From contig JANXLV010000276.1 in NCBI GenBank assembly GCA_025355005.1, positions 17,164-81,163 on the forward strand: 64,000 nt of DNA, given 5' to 3'. Source of the stretch: Myxococcales bacterium (GTDB lineage Bacteria; Myxococcota_A; Polyangia; Polyangiales; Polyangiaceae). Below, in pieces: positions 15,356 through 23,686 of the stretch (the stretch's first letter is position 1; every line of letters starts with the position of its first letter). A program made the position numbers and the translations under genes. The notes under the pieces are model-generated. The model was not told where the DNA came from and ran no database searches. It worked only from the letters and a program-made list of their open reading frames with translations.

Positions 15356-18265
15356 TCAGGGAGCGAGCTTCACGCGAGCGATCTTGCCAGGACGAACCTC
15401 GATGACCTTGGAGTGAAGGTCCTCCGTCGCGCCCACGCGCACGTCATGATTGCCAGCCCAGAGCGGGAGGCTCAGGTTCGCCGCGGCGCCGCGGTCGAGG
15501 CCATCCACGCGCACGGGATCCTTGCCCTCGTGAATCACCTCGAGGACGCCCTGCCCGGGCTCCACGCGCGCGCCTGCAGGCATGTCGACGTAGGTCACGT
15601 CGCCAGCTGCCTCGGCCTGGGGCGCCTCCGCGCCATTGCTCTGCATGGCCGGAATGGGTCCGCGCCCAAAGAAGAACGCGATGGCGGCGACCCCGATGGC
15701 GGCTGTCATCCCGAAGAAGAGCGGCCAGCGCTTGGGGTCGTTGCGCTCGCTGACGGTGTCTTTCACCTTCACGCTCTCGAGCGGCGTGTCCTGACGGAGC
15801 ATGGTCGATGGCTCCATCCGGATCGACACGGAGACCGAGTCGTACTGCCGCGGCGCCGCGGCATCTCCTTCGTCGAAGAAGGTCTGCTCGACGTCCGTGG
15901 GCTCGGGCTCCCTGATGCCCATGGGCTCGGGTGAGGGTGCGCTCATGGCGAACGCGGTCGCTTCGGACTCGGCACGGACGCTCTCGTGCTGCTGCTCGTG
16001 AGCGTCCTCGGCCACGTTGTTCGTGGCATCGCCGAGCTCCGTGACGACCACCGCCGGCGCGTTGGCCGCGCGCGCACGGAGCGCCGCGACGACGTGGTTC
16101 GTACGCAGCGGCGACGGCGTGGAGCCGATGAGACCACGCGACCTGGAGTCCACCAGGCGGAGCGCGGCTTCGACGGCGGGGCCGAGGACGTCGACGCCCT
16201 TCGGCTGCTCGACGCGGATGATCACTCCGCGTGCGCCAAGGTCGAGCAGCAGGTCCGAGAGGCCGCCGATGTCGGCGGTACCACTGTCGAGCAGATCGCG
16301 CGGCGACGCGCCTTCGGCCAGTGCGGCGAGGATGCGCTTCTCGCGTTCGGGCGTGGCTTTCTTGTAGTCCTCGAGTGCCTCTTCGTCGAAGCCGATGACG
16401 GCCGTGCGCAGGAGCTCCTGACCAGAGGTCAGCGACTGCGCGGCGCGCGCGATGGCGATGGGTCGTGCGAGCTGATGCGACAGCTCACCGACGAGCTCCG
16501 CCGTGATGGCTGCGGTGCTTGGCGCCACGATGAAGCGCGCGGCGGAGACGCCGATCATGCCCGCGAGCACCTTCGGGCCGTTCATGAAGCTGCCGTCGCC
16601 AGCGGTGCGCGTTGCGCGGGCGGGCGCGCCGTCGCGGATCTCGACCTCGTAGAGGAACGATGCGTCGCGGATGCTCACCCGCGCGTTGTCGCGTGTGCGG
16701 CACACGGTGTCGAGCAGCGAGCGGACAGTGATCCCGTCGAGGCGTCCGCGGATCTCTCCGTCGGAGCGGAGGCGGGTCTCCACGCGGGTCTTCGGGCGGA
16801 GCGACTCGCGAATGCGCGAGACCATCGCACGAGCGTCGCTCTCCTTGCGGAGGTAGGCGGAGGCGCCAGCGCCCAGCTCGCGCACGCGCTGCAGAAGATC
16901 TTCCTTCCATGAGAGAAGGACGACCGGCACGTCGCGCAGGACCACGTCGCGCTTGAGCCGTCGCGTGAGCGCAAAGCCGTCGAGCTTCGGCATGAGGATG
17001 TCGCTGACGACGACGTCGGGCACGTGCTTCCACGCGAGCTCGAGGGCTTGCTCGCCGTCGTGCGCCTCGATCACCGTGCAGCCCGCCGCCTTCAAGAGGT
17101 CCGCGATGAACCACACCACGCCGGGATCGTCGTCGCACACGAGGATGGTGCGACCGGTGAGGCGAACGTCGGCGGCGGAGGCGCCGCGCAGGTGACCGGC
17201 CCCACGAAGCCCGAGGCCGCCATCGGTGTCGAGCGACGGTGCGAGCGCGATCGCGCCCTCCGGGCCCTGCGAGTTGAAGCGCACGACGCCACTGGTGCGT
17301 GCCGTGACGACCTCGCGAACGCGCGCGATGGCGCCCCAGACCGCGCCGAGGACTTCGGTGCCCTCGCCGAGCGGGACGCGCTGGCCACGGAGTGACTCTT
17401 CCACGGCGGAGACGAGCGCCTGACGGACCTCGTCCGCGAGCCGATCGCCGAGCTGCTGGACGGTGGGCTCTCCCAGGACGACGCGCATCGTGCGGCCTTC
17501 CTTCGTGAACACGCTCTCTTCACAGGCGCGTCGAAGGCGCTCGTGCGGCAGGGGCTTGCTGAGGACCTTGGAGACGCCCATCGCGACGTAGCTCTCGCGC
17601 GCGCCCTGATCGAGGAAGCTGCCGATCACGACGATCGGGACGGCATCCGTCATCGGGTCGTCCATCAGCGCCATCGTCAGCTCGGAGGCGTCCTTCACGT
17701 CTGCGTCCAGCACGATGACATCCGGCGCCAGCGCCCGCGCCACGTCGACAGCGGCCTGCGCGTCCTCGACGTTCTCGCACGCGAAGGTAAGCCCGTCCGG
17801 ATCGCGGTACGTGAGCGCGTCGGCGATCGACGGGGCGCCGACGATCAGCACGGAGTGCGATTCCGTCTCCTGCGCGGCGACGGGCGGCGGCTCCTTCGTC
17901 TCGTTCTGGCCGCTACGACGCGGTGACTCGCCCCATGCCAGCGCGGGAAGGTCCTCGAGCATCCGGCCGATCGTCTCGATGTCCTCCGCGGTGAGCTCGC
18001 CTTCGTGGGACACGCGGTGCAGGAGCGCGAGCGCCTCTGCCAGGCCCTGCTCCATCGCAGGGAAGCGGAGGATGTTCGCGCCCTGGGCCATCGCAGCCAG
18101 TTTGCGCATCAGCTCGGACCGCAGGTGCGCGTTTCCACGCGCTGTCCCCAGCGAAAGGAGCACCGTTCGCGCGTCTGCGATCTTCCGCCCCAGGGAGGCA
18201 ACGAAGTCCGCGCGTGCGCCACCCAGGCGATACCGAAGCTCACTTTTGTTTTCGTGGGTCTGCAT
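15356..18265 (-). CDS. Large two-receiver regulatory protein with DUF4388 domain, C-terminal transmembrane segment and PEGA-like tail
   Basis: 969 residues. Residues 1-110 form a helical segment of the Hpt/receiver-associated kind, without a clear phospho-His motif. Residues ~140-255 are a receiver domain with phospho-acceptor Asp187 (VIVLDADVKD). Residues ~375-495 are a second receiver with CDDDPG and Asp422 (VVVSDILMPKLDG) and the conserved Lys in SAYLRKES. A DUF4388/PATAN-like region follows (~505-620). The C-terminus has one transmembrane helix at ~847-868 and then a small beta domain with WAGNHDVRVG, resembling PEGA. There is no histidine kinase domain, so phosphate must come from another kinase. 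Myxobacteria use such proteins in motility and development, which is context only. Confidence 0.75.
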   Translation of the reverse strand: MQTHENKSELRYRLGGARADFVASLGRKIADARTVLLSLGTARGNAHLRSELMRKLAAMAQGANILRFPAMEQGLAEALALLHRVSHEGELTAEDIETIGRMLEDLPALAWGESPRRSGQNETKEPPPVAAQETESHSVLIVGAPSIADALTYRDPDGLTFACENVEDAQAAVDVARALAPDVIVLDADVKDASELTMALMDDPMTDAVPIVVIGSFLDQGARESYVAMGVSKVLSKPLPHERLRRACEESVFTKEGRTMRVVLGEPTVQQLGDRLADEVRQALVSAVEESLRGQRVPLGEGTEVLGAVWGAIARVREVVTARTSGVVRFNSQGPEGAIALAPSLDTDGGLGLRGAGHLRGASAADVRLTGRTILVCDDDPGVVWFIADLLKAAGCTVIEAHDGEQALELAWKHVPDVVVSDILMPKLDGFALTRRLKRDVVLRDVPVVLLSWKEDLLQRVRELGAGASAYLRKESDARAMVSRIRESLRPKTRVETRLRSDGEIRGRLDGITVRSLLDTVCRTRDNARVSIRDASFLYEVEIRDGAPARATRTAGDGSFMNGPKVLAGMIGVSAARFIVAPSTAAITAELVGELSHQLARPIAIARAAQSLTSGQELLRTAVIGFDEEALEDYKKATPEREKRILAALAEGASPRDLLDSGTADIGGLSDLLLDLGARGVIIRVEQPKGVDVLGPAVEAALRLVDSRSRGLIGSTPSPLRTNHVVAALRARAANAPAVVVTELGDATNNVAEDAHEQQHESVRAESEATAFAMSAPSPEPMGIREPEPTDVEQTFFDEGDAAAPRQYDSVSVSIRMEPSTMLRQDTPLESVKVKDTVSERNDPKRWPLFFGMTAAIGVAAIAFFFGRGPIPAMQSNGAEAPQAEAAGDVTYVDMPAGARVEPGQGVLEVIHEGKDPVRVDGLDRGAAANLSLPLWAGNHDVRVGATEDLHSKVIEVRPGKIARVKLAP

Positions 18266-18328
18266 GGTCCTACTTGGGCGGTATCAGAATGGTGTCAGCC
18301 GGGCCCAATTTGCTGCGAAACTCAGCCC

Positions 18329-19546
18329 ATGCCCGTACGCATCCGAGAGGCCACCGAGCGCGACCTGGAGAGGCTCGTGGAGATTCACACGTTCGCGTTT
18401 CCCGACGCGAGAGGCCACGAAGCGCGTATGCGGAACTTCCGCAGCAAGCCTCTCGGCGGCCTGCCGCGCCTGCGCGTCGCGTACGATCCGGAGCAGAAGA
18501 ACCGGATCGTCGGTCACGCGTTCCTGCTCGATCTGGCGGTCTTCATCGGCGGTCGCGCCGTGCGCACGGGCGGGATCGCCACCGTTGGGGTGGAGCCCGC
18601 GTGCCGTGGCCGCGGCGTGGCGACAGCGCTCCTCGGGGCGCTTCACGAGGAGGCCTCGCGCGAGGCCATGCCCCTCACGATGTTGTACGCGTTCCGGCAG
18701 GGGTTCTACGAGCGCGCGGGGTACTCTGCGGTCACCCCGTTCCAGCGCCTTTCTCTCGTGCCGGCCTCCATTCCGGCGTCGTTTCGCTCGAGCCTCCACG
18801 TTCGTCATGCCGGCGCGGGCGATCGCGAGGCGCTGTGCGCGGTATACGAGCGCGCGTGCGAACGCTCCACGGGCTTCGTTGCGCGTCCCGCCGCGCGCTG
18901 GGACGAGCTCCTGTCCGACGAGCGCCTCGCGTACGTGCTCGCGCTCGACGACGCGGGCCTCGCGCTCGGCGCGGTCGCTTACCGCTTCGTGCAGACCGAG
19001 TCGCACGCGAGGGTCGCGCTCCACGTGGAGGAGCTGCACGCGACCGACGACCGCGCGCGCCTCGCGCTTCTCGCGCATCTACGCGCGCAGAAGGATCAGG
19101 TCGCGTCCATCGAGATCTCGGTCGCGTGGGACGACCCGCTGGTGCATGCGCTCACGGATCCCGACGCCGATCGCTTCGGTGAAGCCGCCGTCGAGCACGC
19201 GCTCGGACGCGTGTGTGGAGGGCCGCTCCTCCGGGTGGGGTCACTCCACGGCTTGCTCGCCGCGCGCGGCTACGATCGGGACGGTGAGCTCGTGGTCGCC
19301 ACCACTGGCGCTGGCCACGAGTGCGCGCGCGTCTCCGTGATCGGCGGAATGGCGGAGGTGACGCAGGCGGATCCTGCGCTCGCGGAGGTCGTGCTCTCAT
19401 CCCATGCGGCGTCCGTGCTCGCGGGCGGTGTTCGCCTTGGTGATGCGGTGCGGCTCGGTCATGCGCGCGTCGCCTCCGTCGACGTACTGCGGCGCGCGGA
19501 CGGACTTCTCGCCACGCCGTCGTTTCTGTCCTACGACGGTTTCTGA
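18329..19546 (+). CDS. Eis-like GNAT N-acetyltransferase
   Basis: 405 residues, the usual Eis length. Residues 1-150 hold a GNAT fold with the acetyl-CoA loop RGRGVATALLGAL and the downstream FYERAGY segment typical of Eis (enhanced intracellular survival) proteins. The middle part is a second, degenerate GNAT-like domain with ALHVEELHA, and the C-terminal ~100 residues look like the SCP2-like tail. Eis family enzymes multi-acetylate aminoglycosides and lysines in mycobacteria; here the substrate is unknown. The start at 18329 begins MPVRIREATERDL. Its stop overlaps the next start (TGATG). Confidence 0.75.
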   Translation: MPVRIREATERDLERLVEIHTFAFPDARGHEARMRNFRSKPLGGLPRLRVAYDPEQKNRIVGHAFLLDLAVFIGGRAVRTGGIATVGVEPACRGRGVATALLGALHEEASREAMPLTMLYAFRQGFYERAGYSAVTPFQRLSLVPASIPASFRSSLHVRHAGAGDREALCAVYERACERSTGFVARPAARWDELLSDERLAYVLALDDAGLALGAVAYRFVQTESHARVALHVEELHATDDRARLALLAHLRAQKDQVASIEISVAWDDPLVHALTDPDADRFGEAAVEHALGRVCGGPLLRVGSLHGLLAARGYDRDGELVVATTGAGHECARVSVIGGMAEVTQADPALAEVVLSSHAASVLAGGVRLGDAVRLGHARVASVDVLRRADGLLATPSFLSYDGF

Positions 19547-20322
19547 TGACGCCTGCCGACAACGAAGCTCCCGAGACGGAGTCCGCGCCGCTCTCCGTCG
19601 TGGCGCAGATCGGCGTTGCGCTGGGCGGTGCGGCACTCTCATCGCTCGCATGCACGGGGCACGCGGCGGTGCGCTTGACGCCTGCGGGCGTGTCGTGGCC
19701 GGTCGCGTGGCTCGCGCTCGCCGCGGCCGCATTCCTTCCCGCGTTCGTGCTGCTCCTTGCGTTGCCGCGAGCCACGTCGATGCTGCTCGCGTTCGAGCCC
19801 AAGGCGGCGCGCACGCTCTGGACAGCCGTGTTTCTCTGGGTCACGTTCATGGGGCTCGCGGTCTTCGTGGTCGGCAAATTCCTGCGCCAGTCCACGCACC
19901 ACCACGCGCTGGCCGGCGCAACGTTCGCAGTGCTCGCTGTCGTGGTCGCCGTGGGCGCGGGGTTTCTCTCTGCGCGTCTTGCGTGGCTCATCGCGCGGCT
20001 GGGCGAGCAGGTCGTACGCATTGGCGTGATCGTCGGGGCCGTCGCGGCGGTCGCAGTCCTTGCGTTCCTCGCGCGCGCAGTCGGCGATGCGGCGCGCCTC
20101 ACGCTCATCGACGCAGGTGCATTCGTCGTTGGAGTGGGCCTGGCCGCCCGCGCTTCACGCGGAAGCGATCCGAAGGTTGGTTACATCGGAGGTCCCATCG
20201 CGCTTGGGCTGTTCATCGCGGGCGCGTGGCTGCTCAGGTCACCCGGAGACGTCCTTGTCTCTGCCGTGGACGCGTTCGTGCCGCTATATGGCAAGCCGGC
20301 GCTCTTTCTGATCGGACGTTGA
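19546..20322 (+). CDS. Polytopic membrane protein, unknown function
   Basis: 258 residues with about six to eight hydrophobic helices separated by short loops and no recognised motif. There is a short charged N-terminus (MTPADNEAPETES) and a His triplet (STHHHALAG) between helices. It is translationally coupled to the Eis-like gene by TGATG overlap. It precedes an exported protein and a membrane peptidase in the same direction, so the four may work together at the inner membrane. Confidence 0.55.
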   Translation: MTPADNEAPETESAPLSVVAQIGVALGGAALSSLACTGHAAVRLTPAGVSWPVAWLALAAAAFLPAFVLLLALPRATSMLLAFEPKAARTLWTAVFLWVTFMGLAVFVVGKFLRQSTHHHALAGATFAVLAVVVAVGAGFLSARLAWLIARLGEQVVRIGVIVGAVAAVAVLAFLARAVGDAARLTLIDAGAFVVGVGLAARASRGSDPKVGYIGGPIALGLFIAGAWLLRSPGDVLVSAVDAFVPLYGKPALFLIGR

Positions 20323-20366
20323 CGGCGTCTGGGGCATCCTTAGATTCGGAGTCCACACGCTTGGCC

Positions 20367-21239
20367 ATGCACATCCTTCGTCGCGTCATCTGGGTCTCGG
20401 GCTTCGCAGCGTCGCTCGCGGTCCAGAGCGGCGCGCTCGCCGCCGACGCGCCCGAGGGCCCGATATCGACCTGGTCCGTCCCTCCCGCAGCTTCCGCAGC
20501 GCCCGCCGCCCCCAGCACCGCCCCTAGCAGCACCGTCCCCAGCCCCCCCGGCGCGCAACCGAGCGTGGCGGTTGGTCGTGGCGTCGCCGTGCTCGCGGTT
20601 GACGGCGCCACGGACGCGGCATGGCGCCTTGCTGCACGCGTGTACCGTGGTCCGCTGCGACCCACCTCCCTCGACGAGGTGCATGCACGGGCGCTCGTCG
20701 GAGACGCCCCTGCATCTGGCGCGTCTGGTGCCCGTGACGTGCAGGACCTGGCCGAGACCCGCGCCGCGATCCACGGTGAAGACGCGCCCTCGCGACGACT
20801 GCTTGCGTCACTTGCCGCGCAGCTCGGCGTCGAAGCGGTCGTGGTGGTCCAGAAGGACGCATCCAGCGGGACCGCAACGGCGCGCGTGTTCCTCGCATCC
20901 AATGGTGCGTTCGATGCAGCGCGCTACGCAGAAGACAACGGCTCCTGGGAGCCCACCGCAACCTCGCTGGAGCGCACGCTTCGCGTGGATTCTCGCGCAG
21001 ACACGCAGCCAGGCGCGAAGACCACGGATGCGCCCGTTGGGCCTACCAGCGCATCCTCGAACACACCTCCGAACGGTGAGCCTCGGCCTGCTGATGGCAG
21101 CAAGGCGTTCTACAAGTCGGTGTGGTTCTGGGGCGCGCTCGGCGCGGCGGTCTTCGCCGGCGGTGCGATCTTCCTCGCAACGCGCGACAATGGAGATGGC
21201 AGCGGCCCCATGCACGTCCAGGTGAAGGTCCCGCGATGA
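20367..21239 (+). CDS. Exported single-pass protein, unknown function
   Basis: 290 residues. The N-terminus is a signal peptide ending around GALAADAPEG. A Pro/Ala/Ser linker follows, then a ~150-residue region with VAVLAVDGATDAAWRLAARVYRG and LGVEAVVVVQKD, and a C-terminal transmembrane helix (WGALGAAVFAGGAIFLA) before a short tail. That topology makes it a bitopic or outer-facing envelope protein. The ATG at 20367 gives the signal peptide; the frame extends upstream without one. It overlaps the peptidase start by 4 bp (ATGA). Confidence 0.55.
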   Translation: MHILRRVIWVSGFAASLAVQSGALAADAPEGPISTWSVPPAASAAPAAPSTAPSSTVPSPPGAQPSVAVGRGVAVLAVDGATDAAWRLAARVYRGPLRPTSLDEVHARALVGDAPASGASGARDVQDLAETRAAIHGEDAPSRRLLASLAAQLGVEAVVVVQKDASSGTATARVFLASNGAFDAARYAEDNGSWEPTATSLERTLRVDSRADTQPGAKTTDAPVGPTSASSNTPPNGEPRPADGSKAFYKSVWFWGALGAAVFAGGAIFLATRDNGDGSGPMHVQVKVPR

Positions 21240-22387
21240 TGTCCCGTACGCTGCAGAAGCTCGTCGCGCTCGTCGTCGTGCTGTTCTGCACGCTGATGGG
21301 CGCAAGCTCCGTGAGCGCGCAGCCCTCGCTCGGCGCTGCCCCCGCGCAGGAACGCGCGCAAGAGCCCAGTGTTCCCCTGGACACCCCGCGCGTCATGAGC
21401 GACGTGGTTGTGCCGTCGGTGCCCGCCGAGATGGAGACGCGCAACCTGGGCTGGCTGCGAATCTCCTATCCGCCAGCGTCACGTGAGCGCATCGAGCCCG
21501 TGATCGCAGGCGCGGAGCTCGTGAAGGAGCACCTGTCCGCGCGGTTCGGTCAGCCAGTGCTGTCCAATGTCGAGGTCCGCATCGCGCGCTCCTGGGAAGA
21601 AATGGCGACGATGGCCCCGGCGGTCGCGCCGCCGCCAAAGTATGCGTCGGGCGTTGCGTACTCGCCGCTCCACCTGGTGCTCGTCACGCTCGTTGCTCCT
21701 CGCACGTTCGAGGCAGTGAACCTCGAAGAGACAGTCCGCCACGAGCTCTCGCACATCGCGCTCTCCGACGCGGTCGGTGACGCGCACCTTCCGCGCTGGT
21801 TCCAGGAGGGTGTTGCCATCCACGAGTCGGGCGAGCTCGGCATGACGCGCGCAACGGACCTTTCGCAGGCGTCCCTGTGGGGCACGCTGATCCCGCTCTC
21901 GGATCTCGACCGCTTTCCCGCGGATGGCTACGGCGTGTCCGTCGCGTACGCGGAGTCCGGCGACTTCGTGCGCTACCTGATGCGCGACGAGGACGCGCCT
22001 CGCTTCCTTCACCTCGTGCAGCGCGTGCGGGATGGTCAGCGCTTCGACGGCGCCGTAGCGGACGCATACGGCTCCGACATGCGGAAGCTGGAGTACCAGT
22101 GGAAGCAGGACGTCTCGCGCCGCTATTCGTTCTGGCCTGGACTGCTCACGGGCTCGTTCCTGTGGGTCCTCGTCGTGTTCGCGCTGTCATGGGGCTACAT
22201 CAAGCGTCGCCGTCGCCAGAAGCAGATCATGGCGCGCTGGGCGAAGGAAGAGGCGTACGAGGACGCGCTCATCGCCGCGCGCCGCGCCGTCCTTGAGAGC
22301 GAAGCCGGCGTGGCGGCCACGGCCACTCATGTCGTGGTGACGCTCCCCGTCGTACAGCACGAAGGCCGCACCCACACTCTGCATTGA
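21236..22387 (+). CDS. Membrane-anchored zinc metallopeptidase, MA-like (HExxH)
   Basis: 383 residues. A signal peptide (VVVLFCTLMGASSVSAQ) is followed by a peptidase-MA-like catalytic core with His169-Glu170-x-x-His173 (VRHELSH) and a downstream Glu191 in PRWFQEGVA, the third zinc ligand of gluzincins. A transmembrane helix near residue 305 (WVLVVFALSWGYI) and a basic RRRRQKQ follow, leaving a C-terminal cytoplasmic tail. The active site should be periplasmic. Overlap ATGATG with the preceding gene makes cotranslation likely. Substrate unknown. Confidence 0.7.
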   Translation: MMSRTLQKLVALVVVLFCTLMGASSVSAQPSLGAAPAQERAQEPSVPLDTPRVMSDVVVPSVPAEMETRNLGWLRISYPPASRERIEPVIAGAELVKEHLSARFGQPVLSNVEVRIARSWEEMATMAPAVAPPPKYASGVAYSPLHLVLVTLVAPRTFEAVNLEETVRHELSHIALSDAVGDAHLPRWFQEGVAIHESGELGMTRATDLSQASLWGTLIPLSDLDRFPADGYGVSVAYAESGDFVRYLMRDEDAPRFLHLVQRVRDGQRFDGAVADAYGSDMRKLEYQWKQDVSRRYSFWPGLLTGSFLWVLVVFALSWGYIKRRRRQKQIMARWAKEEAYEDALIAARRAVLESEAGVAATATHVVVTLPVVQHEGRTHTLH

Positions 22388-22424
22388 GCGCGCCTGACTT
22401 GCGCGCGCCTGGCTTGTGTGGGTC

Positions 22425-23612
22425 CTACTTGAGCACCGTCGGGCAGCCGGCGATGATCCGGACGTCGAGCACGTCCCCGTTCAGCACCTTCTGACACGAC
22501 GTGCCTTGCAGCGTGATTGTGCCGCCGGTCATGGTCCAGCCGTTCGTCGTGTCTTGCGGGACCACCACCTCGTCGAAGAAGACGTTCACGAGGGTGGGGT
22601 CCACGTTGCCTTGCAGCTTGAACGTGCACGTTGCCGTCACCTTCGCGGCCACTGATTTCAAGGCGGTGAGCAGCACCGTCTGGTCTGTGGAGTCCACGCG
22701 GTAGTACTTGGACGACCCTGTGGTCTGGGCCGTGCCGCCCGCGATGGCGAGCGAGTCCAGTAGCGCTGCGTACGGCGCGCTCCCGGGAATGCCGATGACG
22801 TAGGTAGGAATGCCGGCGGCCTTGAGCTTGTTCACTGCTGCGAGCGTCGCCTGATCATCCAGGCAGTTCGACGGGGTTCCCTTCGGCGGCGCGCAGCAAT
22901 TGGTCGTAGCGTCACACCCTGCAATGCCTTCGATGTTCGGCATGCACCCCGCGATGCTGCAGACCGCGGCCTGGTTGCAGTTGGGGCCGCCGTCCGTCGC
23001 GAGCACGACGAAGAGCTTGCCCTTCAGCTGCGCGAGCTTCGGCATGAGAGCGTTCAACGTCGCGGACGTGGGGGTGCCGCCGTTCGCGGCTGCGGCGGTC
23101 GCAGAGAGGAGCGCGGTGGTCACGGGCCCGTCCAGACCGGAGGTGGATGCCGGGTCACCCCTGCGTACGCTCATCACCTCGACGCCGCTCGCGCACTGGT
23201 CCACGTTGGATGGGGCGGGGAACACCGCTGCGCCGAAGTTCGCGCGCGGGCCGATCGCGCGCACGACGTCTGCAACGGCGAGTCGGACCGTGGTCCACTT
23301 GTTCGACTCGGCCATGCTGCCCGAACGATCGAGCACGAAGTACATGGTCGGTGGATCCGCGAAGAGCGGCACGTCCTGGCATCCGCAAGAGCCGCCGTCT
23401 GCCAGCGTGTTGCACGCCGCGGGCATGGAGCCGGCGTCGCTGCCGATGAGACCGTTGGTTCCGTCGCCCCCGTTCGGAACCGGAGCGTCGTCAGCGAGCG
23501 GAGGGTGGTGCTTGCTCCCGCACGCAGCGACGAGCGCGACGAGGCCCGCGAGCATGGCGACGCCCCTCGTGAAACCCGACAGCGTCGCCGAATGTTGGAG
23601 AGTGGCCCTCAC
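22425..23612 (-). CDS. VWA-domain lipoprotein
   Basis: 395 residues from GTG. Its signal peptide ends in ALVAAC. A Cys-rich segment precedes a von Willebrand factor A domain with the MIDAS motif D95-R-S-G-S-M in YFVLDRSGSM and the following strands KLFVVLATDGGPN and GIPTYVIGIPG. The MIDAS Thr/Asp further on is plausible. Ten or more cysteines in the mature part suggest disulfides. VWA lipoproteins mediate protein or substrate binding at the cell surface. The gene is convergent with the peptidase cluster and divergent from the repeat protein that follows. Confidence 0.8.
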   Translation of the reverse strand: MRATLQHSATLSGFTRGVAMLAGLVALVAACGSKHHPPLADDAPVPNGGDGTNGLIGSDAGSMPAACNTLADGGSCGCQDVPLFADPPTMYFVLDRSGSMAESNKWTTVRLAVADVVRAIGPRANFGAAVFPAPSNVDQCASGVEVMSVRRGDPASTSGLDGPVTTALLSATAAAANGGTPTSATLNALMPKLAQLKGKLFVVLATDGGPNCNQAAVCSIAGCMPNIEGIAGCDATTNCCAPPKGTPSNCLDDQATLAAVNKLKAAGIPTYVIGIPGSAPYAALLDSLAIAGGTAQTTGSSKYYRVDSTDQTVLLTALKSVAAKVTATCTFKLQGNVDPTLVNVFFDEVVVPQDTTNGWTMTGGTITLQGTSCQKVLNGDVLDVRIIAGCPTVLK

Positions 23613-23686
23613 GCTGCGGAGCGTAGCACCCAGTGCAGAGGACAGCCCACAGTACGCCGAAGGTCGATTAGCCTGACGGCGCGTTC

